Positions 1 to 8,155 of a DNA stretch of 64,000 bases are shown here, in pieces. Position numbers and translations under genes: made by a program. The notes beneath the pieces were generated by a model. It was given only the letters and a program-made list of their open reading frames with translations, was not told where the DNA came from and ran no database searches. The stretch is from Aureivirga sp. CE67. Its GTDB lineage: Bacteria > Bacteroidota > Bacteroidia > Flavobacteriales > Flavobacteriaceae. The stretch covers positions 372,001 through 436,000 of the forward strand of contig NZ_JADOTV010000002.1 in NCBI RefSeq assembly GCF_015767245.1. The letters are read 5' to 3'. How positions within the stretch are numbered: the first letter of the stretch is position 1; each line of letters opens with the position of its first letter.

Positions 1-1
1 T

Positions 2-1333
2 GAGGAGACTACTTTCTCAATTGCTGCTTCTGTAGATTATGATTATGATCAAAAATATATCGCAACTGCTTCTTTCAGACGTGATGGATCATCTAAGTTT
101 GGTGCTAACAACCGTTACGGTAACTTCTGGTCAGCTTCTGCTGCATGGAACATTGCTAACGAAGATTTCTTAAAAGATGTTGAATTCTTAAGTGCATTAA
201 AATTAAGAGCTTCTTACGGTACCTTAGGAAATGATAGAATTGGAAACTACGGATTCTTAGGATTATATTCTTTCGGAGCTTATAACGGATCTTCAGCTTC
301 TTTCCCAAGTAGAACTGAAAACCCAGATTTAAAATGGGAGTCTAAAGCTATTACTGATATAGGATTAGAGTATGGATTCTTAGGAGGAAGAGTACGAGGA
401 GTATTTGATTATTATAAGTCAGTAACATCTGATTTATTATCAAACAAAATTTTAGCTTTCGAAACTGGAGCACCAGGATTATCAGTAGTTCAAAACAATG
501 GAGAAATCCAAACTGAAGGATTTGAAATCGAATTAAGTGGAGATATCATCAGAAATTCTGATTTAAAATGGACTGTAGGTGGTAACATCGCATTCTCTAA
601 AACTAAAGTAAATAGCTTAGTTGGAGGAGATGACCAAATCATCGGTGGTGGAAACATCATTTTAAGAGAAGGTGAAGAAGTAAATACTCATTATTTAGTA
701 AGATATGCAGGAGTAAATTCTGAAACTGGATTAGCTCAATACTATGATAAAGAAGGAAACATTACAGATCAATATTCTGCTGATGATGCAGTAGCATTAA
801 GTGGAAAATCTGTAAACCCTGATTTTGATGGATCTTTCTTTACAAGAGCTGAGTACAAAGGATTCGAATTATCTGCTAACTTCTACTTCAAGTTCGGAAA
901 CTACATTTACAACAATGTAAAAGCTGACTTAGAGAGTGATGGATCAAATGCATTTGATAACCAAAGTGTTTCTGCATTCAACTACTGGAAAAACCCAGGA
1001 GATACAGGAGTATTACCAGCACCACAACAATTAAGTGGAATTCGTTCTGATGTTGCTTCTGATCGTTTCTTACAAGATGGTTCTTATATCCGTTTAAGAA
1101 GTTTAAAATTAGGATATACTGTACCTAGAGAATTAGTTGAGAAAATCAAACTTTCTGATGTAAAGTTATACGTTCAAGGTCAAAATTTATGGACTTGGAC
1201 AAAAGAGTATGAAGGAGATCCAGAAATTGGAGTTGGATCAGGTGAAGCTACAGGAGAAGTAGCAGGATCTAGATCTTTATACTCATACCCAACTACTAAA
1301 ACTTATTTAGTAGGATTAGATATTTCTTTCTAA
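2..1333 (+). CDS. SusC/RagA-family TonB-linked outer-membrane protein, C-terminal part
   Basis: This is the C-terminal 443 residues of a SusC-type TonB-dependent outer-membrane channel; the start lies outside the window. SusC proteins form the barrel through which a SusD-bound ligand, often an oligosaccharide or peptide, is imported with energy from TonB. The sequence shows the family signature early on (RRDGSSKFGANNRYGNFWS), then alternating aromatic and polar beta strands, and ends in a typical barrel terminus (YLVGLDISF). A SusD gene starts 20 bases downstream, the usual susCD order, so the two should be one transcript. The substrate cannot be told from the sequence, and no glycoside hydrolase is visible nearby. 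Codon use is optimised and uniform (many TTA, GGA, TCT), which suggests high expression. Confidence 0.93.
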   Translation, partial: EETTFSIAASVDYDYDQKYIATASFRRDGSSKFGANNRYGNFWSASAAWNIANEDFLKDVEFLSALKLRASYGTLGNDRIGNYGFLGLYSFGAYNGSSASFPSRTENPDLKWESKAITDIGLEYGFLGGRVRGVFDYYKSVTSDLLSNKILAFETGAPGLSVVQNNGEIQTEGFEIELSGDIIRNSDLKWTVGGNIAFSKTKVNSLVGGDDQIIGGGNIILREGEEVNTHYLVRYAGVNSETGLAQYYDKEGNITDQYSADDAVALSGKSVNPDFDGSFFTRAEYKGFELSANFYFKFGNYIYNNVKADLESDGSNAFDNQSVSAFNYWKNPGDTGVLPAPQQLSGIRSDVASDRFLQDGSYIRLRSLKLGYTVPRELVEKIKLSDVKLYVQGQNLWTWTKEYEGDPEIGVGSGEATGEVAGSRSLYSYPTTKTYLVGLDISF

Positions 1334-1353
1334 TAACTTAAAAGCGAAAAACA

Positions 1354-2790
1354 ATGAAATTAAATAAAATATTAATTGGAGCATTAGTTGCCATGATGAC
1401 ATTATCTTCATGTGACGATGCTTTAGATAAAAGTCCATACGATTCAATTGATGATAAAACTGCATTTGAGACAGTATCTGATTTTGAAAACGCAACAAGA
1501 GGACTTTACAACGGATTTATCGGAAATGATGCAGATGCTGGAACTGAGTACTTCGGAGGTGGAATGTTCATTTCTCCAGATGTAGCTTCTGATAACTTAA
1601 TTGTTAACCAATCAGGAAGACAAACTAGAAAAACTTTATTTGACTGGAATCATGATGCAGCTGTTAGTGGATTTGGATTATACACAAATGCTTATATCGT
1701 AATCAACAGAGCAAACAAGATTCTTGAAAATATCGAAAATTTAAGTGATGGTGATTTTAAAAACAAAACTAAAGCACAAGCTTTAGCAGCAAGAGGAATT
1801 GCTCACTTTGATTTAGCAAGAACTTATGCTAAGATTCCAGTACAGAGTGCTGATGCTAACGCTTCTTTAGGTGTTGTTTATTCTGAAACTTCAGATCCTT
1901 TCGCATTACCAACAAGAGAGACTGTAGCAGAGAACTATGCTCACATTATTTCTGATTTAGAAGAGGCTAAATCTTTAGCAAGTACTGAAGTAAGCAGCTT
2001 AAACGTATTATCTTTAGAGACAATCAACGGATTCTTATCTAGAGTATACTTATACAACGGAGAAAACCAAAAAGCAGCGGATGCAGCTAACGCTGTAACT
2101 ACTTCTGTAGCTCCAATCGGAACTTTCTCTAATGTTTGGAAAGATGCTTCAAATGATGGAGTTATCGCTAAGTTCTTAATTACAGACGTAAACTCTGTAG
2201 ATATCGGAACTGAGTATTCTCAAACTTCTCCACAAGGAACTCGTTCTGAGTATGTAGTTGCATTTGATTTTTATAACTTATTCTCTGATGAGGATATCAG
2301 AAAATCAGCTTACATGTTCACAGGTTCTTTCGGAGGAAACAACTACAACAACGTAGGAAAGTATTTAGGAAAAACTGGTCAGGTTAACGGAATCGTAGAT
2401 TCTAAAATCTTAAGAGCAGGAGAGGTTGTATTAAATAAAGCTGAGGCTTTATACAACTTAGGAAATGAGGCTGAAGCTTTAGCCGCATTAAATACTTTAA
2501 GACAAAATCGTTATACTGGATTTACTCCAGGAACTGAGACTGGAACTGACTTATTAGACGCTATCCGTTTAGAGAGACGTTTAGAGTTAGCTTTCGAAGG
2601 ACACAGATTCTACGATTTAAAACGTTGGGGATTATCTATTAACAGATCTAATGATGGAGATCAAGCAGATGGATCAGGTGTACCAGCAGTAAACCAAACT
2701 TTGGATGCAGGTAGTCACAAATTCCAATTTGCAATTCCTCAAGGAGCTATTAATGCAAATCCTAACATGGTGCAAAACCCAGGTTACTAA
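1354..2790 (+). CDS. SusD/RagB-family nutrient-binding outer-membrane lipoprotein
   Basis: SusD proteins are surface lipoproteins that cap the SusC channel and bind the ligand. The 478-residue product begins with a lipoprotein signal (MKLNKILIGALVAMMTLSSCDD, lipobox Cys at residue 20). The body has the helical TPR-like SusD fold, including the segment around KAQALAARGIAHFDLARTYAK. The C-terminal family signature is clear (RLERRLELAFEGHRFYDLKR), and the protein ends with NPNMVQNPGY, the usual SusD ending. It follows the SusC gene by 20 bases and is closed by a strong intrinsic terminator, so the operon ends here. The ligand is unknown. Confidence 0.95.
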   Translation: MKLNKILIGALVAMMTLSSCDDALDKSPYDSIDDKTAFETVSDFENATRGLYNGFIGNDADAGTEYFGGGMFISPDVASDNLIVNQSGRQTRKTLFDWNHDAAVSGFGLYTNAYIVINRANKILENIENLSDGDFKNKTKAQALAARGIAHFDLARTYAKIPVQSADANASLGVVYSETSDPFALPTRETVAENYAHIISDLEEAKSLASTEVSSLNVLSLETINGFLSRVYLYNGENQKAADAANAVTTSVAPIGTFSNVWKDASNDGVIAKFLITDVNSVDIGTEYSQTSPQGTRSEYVVAFDFYNLFSDEDIRKSAYMFTGSFGGNNYNNVGKYLGKTGQVNGIVDSKILRAGEVVLNKAEALYNLGNEAEALAALNTLRQNRYTGFTPGTETGTDLLDAIRLERRLELAFEGHRFYDLKRWGLSINRSNDGDQADGSGVPAVNQTLDAGSHKFQFAIPQGAINANPNMVQNPGY

Positions 2791-2827
2791 TTTTCATTAT
2801 ATCTCATTATAAATTTTAGAGATAAGA

Positions 2828-2859
2828 GCCTTGAAGTTTTATACTTCAAGGCTTTTTTT
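2828..2859 (+). terminator. Intrinsic terminator of the susCD operon
   Basis: A perfect 10-bp stem (GCCTTGAAGT at 2828-2837, ACTTCAAGGC at 2843-2852) with a 5-nt loop is followed by seven T. It lies 38 bases after the SusD stop codon. Confidence 0.9.
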
Positions 2860-3013
2860 ATGTTCTTATTTTAAAATATTTAGGTTGAAATCAGGTAGTA
2901 TTTATATTGAAAGGTTGTCAAAATCTCTTGTTAAGTGAGAGGAGAGGTATATTTAGTTTAAAAAAAACTTCAAAAGATTTTAAAGTATAAGATTGATTAA
3001 AAGTTTAATAAAA

Positions 3014-3784
3014 CTATTCTAAATCAAAATAAACTTGTTCTATAAGTTCTTTTTCAGATTTGAATAAAACAAATTCTCCATCTTTTATATAAGAGATTTT
3101 ACCTGTCTCTTCCGAAACTACAAAACAAATAGCATCTGTTCTTTCTGTAATCCCGATCGCAGCTCTGTGGCGTAAACCAAAGCGTGCTGGAAGATGTTTT
3201 GCTGAAAGTGGTAAAACAGCTCTGGTGGCTTTAATTACATTTTCCTGAACTATAATAGCACCATCATGTAAAGGACTATTTTTGTAGAAAATACTTTGTA
3301 AAATTGGTCCATTTAATTCAATGTGCATTTTATCACCAGTATGTGCTACAAAATCTAAACTTTGATTTCTTTCCACAACGATTAATGCACCTGTTTTTTT
3401 CTCAGACATTTGACTACAAGTTGCTATAATAGTTTCAATATCTGTTTCTGTATTAATTTCTGATTTTAAAAACATAATCTGTTTCAGAAAATTTCTTTTG
3501 GAAGCAAAATTTGTTGAACCAATCATCAATAAAAATTTTCGAATTTCTTGTTGAAAAACGACAATAATTGCAATTGCTCCACCACTAATTAATGTTCCTA
3601 AAATTCCACTAAGCATTTCCATATGCAATGCTTGCGTAACTTTCCAGATTAAAAAAACAATAGTAATTCCGATAAAGATATTAATAGCAACAGAACCTTT
3701 TAAAAGTTTGTAGATGTAATACAATAGTATTGCAACTAATAAAATGTCAATAATATCTAAAAAGCGAAAATGTAAGAAATCCAA
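3014..3784 (-). CDS. cdaA: Diadenylate cyclase (c-di-AMP synthase) of the CdaA type
   Basis: The protein makes cyclic di-AMP from two ATP, a second messenger for osmotic and potassium balance. It is 256 residues long, the usual CdaA size. Three hydrophobic segments fill roughly the first 80 residues and anchor it in the inner membrane. The cytosolic DisA_N catalytic domain follows. Both signature motifs are intact: DGA in SPLHDGAIIV, and RHR in FGLRHRAAIGITE, the residues that hold the metal and the ATP. No other c-di-AMP gene is next to it; the moaD gene runs in the opposite direction upstream. A TAnnTTTG-like box on the minus strand (3813-3820) lies about 29 bases before the start codon. 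Confidence 0.93.
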   Translation of the reverse strand: MDFLHFRFLDIIDILLVAILLYYIYKLLKGSVAINIFIGITIVFLIWKVTQALHMEMLSGILGTLISGGAIAIIVVFQQEIRKFLLMIGSTNFASKRNFLKQIMFLKSEINTETDIETIIATCSQMSEKKTGALIVVERNQSLDFVAHTGDKMHIELNGPILQSIFYKNSPLHDGAIIVQENVIKATRAVLPLSAKHLPARFGLRHRAAIGITERTDAICFVVSEETGKISYIKDGEFVLFKSEKELIEQVYFDLE

Positions 3785-3812
3785 AATATGTTTTTATTGA
3801 AAAGGTTTCTCT

Positions 3813-3820
3813 CAAAATTA
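3813..3820 (-). promoter_or_regulatory. Possible -7 promoter box of cdaA
   Basis: Read on the minus strand the sequence is TAATTTTG, matching the Bacteroidota -7 consensus TAnnTTTG. I found no good -33 TTG partner, so support is limited to this box and its position before cdaA. Confidence 0.3.
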
Positions 3821-3940
3821 CTATTTTTTATAATAGTATATAAGTCAGGTAGTACAATTTCTTCGAATTAAAAGTAAAATCAAAGCAATTATCATCTTAT
3901 TTTAGTCAATAAAAGAGTATTTTTACAAAAATAACTAGTA

Positions 3941-4183
3941 ATGAATATAACTGTTCTAGCCTTTGGAATCCTTTCAGATTTACTAGAAAATGATTCCATT
4001 CAACTGACTTTAGAGAAACAAATGTCTGTTTCAGATTTTAAACAATATTTAATCAAAAACTTTTCTAAGTTAAATGGATATTCTAACTTTAGTATAGCAA
4101 TAAATGAAGCTTATGCTTCGGATGATATACTATTAAATGAAAATGATGTTGTAGCATTAATTCCACCAGTTAGTGGAGGATAA
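3941..4183 (+). CDS. moaD: Molybdopterin synthase small subunit (sulfur carrier MoaD)
   Basis: MoaD carries sulfur as a C-terminal thiocarboxylate and donates it to precursor Z during molybdopterin synthesis. The 80-residue product has the ubiquitin-like MoaD/ThiS pattern and ends exactly in the required di-glycine (IPPVSGG). The moaE gene starts 12 bases downstream, forming the two-gene synthase. A MoeB-like activating enzyme lies about 4 kb away on the other strand, and the nitrate reductase at 31.7-34.1 kb is a likely user of the cofactor. ThiS is the alternative, but the adjoining moaE makes MoaD the better call. Confidence 0.93.
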   Translation: MNITVLAFGILSDLLENDSIQLTLEKQMSVSDFKQYLIKNFSKLNGYSNFSIAINEAYASDDILLNENDVVALIPPVSGG

Positions 4184-4195
4184 AATTATAAGCTT

Positions 4196-4621
4196 ATGAG
4201 TGATAATATTTCTATTAAAGTAACTTCTTGCCCCCTAAAACTCGAAGATTGTTATGCTTTTGTAGAGGATCCTTCTTGTGGAGGAATTTCTGTTTTTGTA
4301 GGAACTGTGAGAAATCAGACGAAAGGAAAAGACGTAAAACGATTGGATTTTTCTGCCTATGAACCAATGGCGATTAAAGAAATGAAGAAAATAGCAGAGG
4401 AGTCTTTAGCAAAATTTGAAATTTCAAAAATAGCAATTCATCATGCGATAGGTAAGTTGTCAATCAAAGATATACCTGTAATTATCGCAGTATCTTCTGC
4501 CCATAGAAAAGATGCTTTTAGAGCATGCGAGTATGCAATAGATACACTAAAAGAAACCGTTCCAATTTGGAAAAAAGAACATTTTGAGTCTGGTGAAGTT
4601 TGGGTGAATTCGCATCCATAA
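4196..4621 (+). CDS. moaE: Molybdopterin synthase large subunit MoaE
   Basis: MoaE is the catalytic subunit that inserts two sulfurs into precursor Z (cPMP) to make molybdopterin. The 141-residue protein is of normal length. It carries the family features: GGISVFVGTVRNQTKGK near residue 30, the YEPMA segment, the conserved histidine in HAIGKLSIKD, the AHRKDAF motif, and the lysine pair in PIWKKEHFESGEVWV. It sits 12 bases after moaD and is surely co-transcribed with it. A -33/-7 promoter for the next gene overlaps its 3' end. Confidence 0.95.
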   Translation: MSDNISIKVTSCPLKLEDCYAFVEDPSCGGISVFVGTVRNQTKGKDVKRLDFSAYEPMAIKEMKKIAEESLAKFEISKIAIHHAIGKLSIKDIPVIIAVSSAHRKDAFRACEYAIDTLKETVPIWKKEHFESGEVWVNSHP

Positions 4622-4629
4622 TATTTTTG
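4599..4629 (+). promoter_or_regulatory. Bacteroidota-type promoter upstream of the TM2 gene
   Basis: TTTG at 4599-4602 and TATTTTTG at 4622-4629 are 19 nt apart and match the -33 TTTG / -7 TAnnTTTG consensus. The -33 element lies inside the end of moaE. Transcription would begin near 4636, giving a leader of about 40 nt before the start codon at 4676. Confidence 0.65.
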
Positions 4630-4675
4630 TATATTACGCATCCAAAAAAATTAACAAACTAAACTTAAAAAAACT

Positions 4676-5014
4676 ATGGATGCACAAAAAGTAGACATGT
4701 TCCTTGTAGCAAATGCAAAATGTTTTGAATCTTACCATGTTAACATTTTAAGAGATAAATTATTGTCTTTAGATGATTCGAACTGGGTAAAATTACAATC
4801 AGTAAGTTTAAAGGATCCAACAACAGTACTTTTAGTATCAATTTTTGCAGGAGGGTTAGGAATTGACCGTTTTATGATTGGAGATACAGGTCTAGGAATT
4901 GGAAAACTTTTAACTTGTGGTGGATTTGGAATTTGGACAATCGTTGATTGGTTTTCAATTCAGAGCGCTACAAAAGAGAAGAATTTATACAACATCCAAG
5001 AAGTATTAAGATAA
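4676..5014 (+). CDS. TM2 domain membrane protein
   Basis: This 112-residue protein has a soluble N-terminal half and a TM2 domain. The TM2 domain has two hydrophobic helices joined by a short polar turn: TVLLVSIFAGGLGIDRFMIG, then GIGKLLTCGGFGIWTIVDWF. The conserved D-R-F after the first helix and the G-x-W-x-x-x-D pattern in the second are diagnostic. The molecular role of TM2 proteins in bacteria is not established. It leads a likely three-gene unit with the DUF2752 and DUF4870-like genes, a grouping of small membrane proteins. Confidence 0.88.
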   Translation: MDAQKVDMFLVANAKCFESYHVNILRDKLLSLDDSNWVKLQSVSLKDPTTVLLVSIFAGGLGIDRFMIGDTGLGIGKLLTCGGFGIWTIVDWFSIQSATKEKNLYNIQEVLR

Positions 5015-5016
5015 TC

Positions 5017-5430
5017 TTGACTCTTAGTAGAACAAAATTTTACGTACTTTCAATTTTAGCGTGTATTTTATCATACGCTTATTTATATTATTCTTATAAA
5101 AATAATGTGAAATCAAATATTTCATTTTGTTTTTATAAGAATTTTTTTTCTATTCCATGTCCTTCTTGTGGTTCTACTAGAAGCCTTTTAGCATTTTTAA
5201 AATTTAATATTTACGAAGCACTAATTGTTTTTAATCCTTTAGGTGTTTTTTATTTCATATTATTGATAGTGATTCCTTTAATGATAATTTTTGATATCAT
5301 ATTTAAAAAAGAACTAACTTTAAGGTCCTATTTAATATTAATTGAAAAAATAAAAAATAAAAAGTTTTGGATTCCATTTTCAGTAATTCTTATTTTAAAT
5401 TGGATTTGGAATTTTTATAAAGGATTATGA
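5017..5430 (+). CDS. DUF2752 membrane protein
   Basis: The product is a small membrane protein with the DUF2752 signature: a CPSCGSTRS motif following the first hydrophobic segment, then a conserved N-P-L-G. It has three predicted membrane segments. I place the start at the TTG at 5017, two bases after the TM2 stop codon. The in-frame ATG at 4948 would add 23 residues that are only the TM2 coding sequence read in another frame. The stop codon overlaps the next gene's start as ATGA (5427-5430), so translation is probably coupled. Its function is unknown; the two cysteines could bind metal or form a disulfide. Confidence 0.78.
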   Translation: MTLSRTKFYVLSILACILSYAYLYYSYKNNVKSNISFCFYKNFFSIPCPSCGSTRSLLAFLKFNIYEALIVFNPLGVFYFILLIVIPLMIIFDIIFKKELTLRSYLILIEKIKNKKFWIPFSVILILNWIWNFYKGL

Positions 5431-5882
5431 GAGAAAAAGAGTTTGAATATCAGCCAGAAAAATATGAATTTGAAAAAGCATCGAATGCATATTTAATTTC
5501 CCTATTTATTTTAGTATTGGTCTTACCCTTACCAATTATTAATCTTTTTGGAAGTATCATATTTTATACAACTAATAGAAGAAGTACTCCTTTTGTTAGA
5601 TGGCATTGTACACAAGTTATTTTATCACAAATATTTTTATTAGTAATTAATAATTTGATGATTTTCTGGACATTAATGTTGAATCTACTGGTTCCTATTT
5701 CACCTTTTTATTATACTTGTTTAATCATTGTAATACTTTTTAATATCATAGAATTGATAGCAACTGTTGTAACCATTATTTTATTAAATAATGAAAAACA
5801 TGTAAGGTGGTTGTTCTTTTCTAATATAACAGATTATTTTTTCAAAAATAAAATGCAGAAAAAGGAAGAATTATTTTGGTAG
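5427..5882 (+). CDS. DUF4870-like small membrane protein
   Basis: The 151-residue protein has three to four hydrophobic segments and the DUF4870/Tic20-like pattern: a helix, then RRSTPFVRWHCTQVILSQ, where an aromatic-His-x-x-Q motif precedes the second helix. Its start overlaps the stop of the DUF2752 gene by four bases. A terminator follows 28 bases after its stop. I can assign it only to this loose family. Nothing indicates a specific function. Confidence 0.7.
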   Translation: MREKEFEYQPEKYEFEKASNAYLISLFILVLVLPLPIINLFGSIIFYTTNRRSTPFVRWHCTQVILSQIFLLVINNLMIFWTLMLNLLVPISPFYYTCLIIVILFNIIELIATVVTIILLNNEKHVRWLFFSNITDYFFKNKMQKKEELFW

Positions 5883-5910
5883 AAATATAAATCTGAATAA
5901 AATATTTAAA

Positions 5911-5936
5911 AATCCATTTATTGAATGGATTTTTTT
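5911..5936 (+). terminator. Terminator after the three small membrane-protein genes
   Basis: AATCCATT (5911-5918) pairs with AATGGATT (5924-5931) across a 5-nt loop, and a run of seven T follows. Confidence 0.8.
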
Positions 5937-6042
5937 GTTTGTAAAATTTAATATGTTAAAATATTGAAAATCAAGTATTTAATCTTAAATAATTATTAAC
6001 TTATAGATAACCATAGAGTTATAACCTTAAATGTTTTTGATT

Positions 6043-6360
6043 ATGAGATTAACTTTACTTTTACTATTTACTATGGTTACTTTTAGTTTACAAGCTCAAG
6101 GTACCAAATATGAAGACAAGATTATGCATTATGGAGCAGGAAACTTTGTAGCAGCTTCTACATCTGTATTCTACAACATGATTACGCCTAAAGAAAAACG
6201 AAGTAAAATATGGAAAAGTGTATTTTGCTTAGCATCTGCAACCTTAGTTGGCTTAGGTAAAGAATTATACGATAAAAGCGCACCAAACGGTCAGTTTGAT
6301 GTGAAAGATCTTGGAGCAACTATGCTTGGTGGCTTAACGATTGTGATCGTAATTAATTAA
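6043..6360 (+). CDS. Secreted YfiM/DUF2279-like small protein
   Basis: The product is about 105 residues with an N-terminal signal peptide (MRLTLLLLFTMVTFSLQAQ). The mature part has the pattern of the YfiM/DUF2279 group: D-K-x-x-H-x-x-A-G (DKIMHYGAG), a hydrophobic glycine-rich middle, G-K-E-L-Y-D, and a terminal D-L-G-A-T-M-x-G segment. Such proteins are small envelope proteins of unknown role. An in-frame ATG at 6031 would add four residues; I chose 6043 because it gives the more usual positively charged start of a signal peptide. It stands alone between terminators. Confidence 0.65.
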   Translation: MRLTLLLLFTMVTFSLQAQGTKYEDKIMHYGAGNFVAASTSVFYNMITPKEKRSKIWKSVFCLASATLVGLGKELYDKSAPNGQFDVKDLGATMLGGLTIVIVIN

Positions 6361-6379
6361 AATCTTTTGTAAATCGACC

Positions 6380-8155
6380 CTAAACGATTTCCATTTTCTT
6401 CAATAAGAAAGATGCATTCATATTTTTACAAACTCCAGTTTTAAAATGATAATCAAAATGTAATTCATCATTTATAATCTCTGCATCAAAATAAAAATTC
6501 TTTACTTGTTTAAATTCATCTTCCATTCTACAAAGACTTAAATCGTGTGTTGCAATAATTCCTGTAGAACCAGAATGTACTAGTTTAGTTACAAATTTTT
6601 GTGATCCTTCTGCTTTGTCTTTACTATTTGTTCCTTTTAAAATTTCATCTAAAATGATAAAATAACGATCATTTTTCATTTCTTCTACAATGAATTTTAA
6701 TCTAGTCAATTCTGAAAAGAAATAAGAAGAATCATCCGCCAAAGAATCCGAAGTTCGCATAGAAGTAATCAACTTAATTGGCGAATAAGAAAAACTTTTA
6801 GCACAAACTGGTAAACCAATATTCGACATTACAATACTCAAAGAAACTGTTCTTAAAAAAGTACTTTTTCCAGCCATATTTGCTCCAGTAATAATGAAAA
6901 ATTCTTTCGAATGAATTGTATAATTATTATCAATTCTAACTTTTTCATCTAAAAGAGGATGTCCCAATTCTTTAGATTCTATTACAGTTCCATTGTTTTC
7001 TATTTTTGAAAAAGTATATTTTGGATGGTTAAAAGCATAGTTTGCAAGCGAATTTTCTGCATCGAAAAAAGCTAACACAGAGAACCAATTTTCTACCAAA
7101 CCATGATATTCAGAAATCCATTTTTCAATTTTTAAAATCTGCTGAATATCCCATAAAAATAAACCATTTCCGATGATTCCGAAAAAGATATTATTTCTTT
7201 GGTCTAAAGCATCGATAGCTTTTGAAAATTCTTTTAAAACCTCTGAAGCTTTTAAGTTTTCTGTACGAATTAATTGATGTTGTTCTTTCAAAATTTCTGT
7301 TTCAAAAGAAGTGTTTTCAATCATATCTAAAAGCAAATGATATTGTTGAAAATTAGATTTCATTCTTGAAACATTTGCATAAAGATCTCCGATTTTCTTT
7401 ACAAATCTTCCCGTAATTCCTAATCCTAAAAAGAACCATATCATGATTAGCCAAGAAGGAATTAGTTCGAAGAAAATTCCGGCAATCATCAAAAATGAAA
7501 TCACTGAAAATCCAATAGAAATTGCTTTAAAAGATTTTGGAATAAAAGAAACATGAGAATTTAAAAGTTCTAAAATTTTCTCTTCTTTCGTTTCTGTTTT
7601 TACTTGCTGTGCTTTTGCAGTAAAATCTTGTCGCCACTCCGCTTTTTCTGCTAATTCTTGAATTGCTTTTTGCTTTTTCTCAATATGATCAATATGATTT
7701 TCAGTCAAAACAGAAGCAAGTTTTTTCTTTCCAGAAAGTGTGGCAGTTCGATTCAAAAATTGAAAAAAAGAACCTCGTCCAAACAAATCGATATCATAAC
7801 TGAAAAAATGTCTCGGATTGATGAATTCTTCTCCAGTATCTAAGTCTACTTTTTCTTTGTTTAAAACTTTTAATTCTAAATCATTGATAGCGATTTTCGA
7901 ATTAATCACATCTCGTTTTCTTTGTAAATCGGTGTGTTTTGAAACTAAAAATAAGAAAAGTGAAATTCCGATTACCAAACTACCAATCATGAATTTTGCT
8001 TCACCAAAATAATAATAAAGCGAAAAAACAGTCAGTAGAAAAACCGTAAAACGGATAATACTTGAATAAATTAATTTCTTTTTTAGTTCTTGTTGAATTG
8101 TAATTGCACGTTGTTTTTGTTCTTCATAAAACAACGCAGGGTTTTCATATTTCAT
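6380..8155 (-). CDS. MutS-like ATPase with membrane segments
   Basis: The C-terminal third is the ATPase domain of the MutS family. It has a Walker A motif (GANMAGKSTF, near residue 423), the MutS-specific segment with DSSYFFSELTRL, Walker B (FIILDEILKGTNS), and the ATHD switch. The mismatch-recognition and connector domains of true MutS are absent. Instead there are two hydrophobic helices near residues 30-65 and two more near residues 205-245, so it is probably membrane bound. Proteins with this layout are annotated as MutS-like in Bacteroidota. A mismatch-repair role is doubtful. It overlaps the start region by 11 bases with the moeB-like gene upstream, so the two are co-transcribed. Confidence 0.85.
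   Translation of the reverse strand: MKYENPALFYEEQKQRAITIQQELKKKLIYSSIIRFTVFLLTVFSLYYYFGEAKFMIGSLVIGISLFLFLVSKHTDLQRKRDVINSKIAINDLELKVLNKEKVDLDTGEEFINPRHFFSYDIDLFGRGSFFQFLNRTATLSGKKKLASVLTENHIDHIEKKQKAIQELAEKAEWRQDFTAKAQQVKTETKEEKILELLNSHVSFIPKSFKAISIGFSVISFLMIAGIFFELIPSWLIMIWFFLGLGITGRFVKKIGDLYANVSRMKSNFQQYHLLLDMIENTSFETEILKEQHQLIRTENLKASEVLKEFSKAIDALDQRNNIFFGIIGNGLFLWDIQQILKIEKWISEYHGLVENWFSVLAFFDAENSLANYAFNHPKYTFSKIENNGTVIESKELGHPLLDEKVRIDNNYTIHSKEFFIITGANMAGKSTFLRTVSLSIVMSNIGLPVCAKSFSYSPIKLITSMRTSDSLADDSSYFFSELTRLKFIVEEMKNDRYFIILDEILKGTNSKDKAEGSQKFVTKLVHSGSTGIIATHDLSLCRMEDEFKQVKNFYFDAEIINDELHFDYHFKTGVCKNMNASFLLKKMEIV

Noticed and set aside
4948-5016. N-terminal extension of the DUF2752 protein from the ATG at 4948
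   Set aside because: These 23 codons are the TM2 coding sequence in another frame and do not resemble the family. The TTG at 5017 is the better start.
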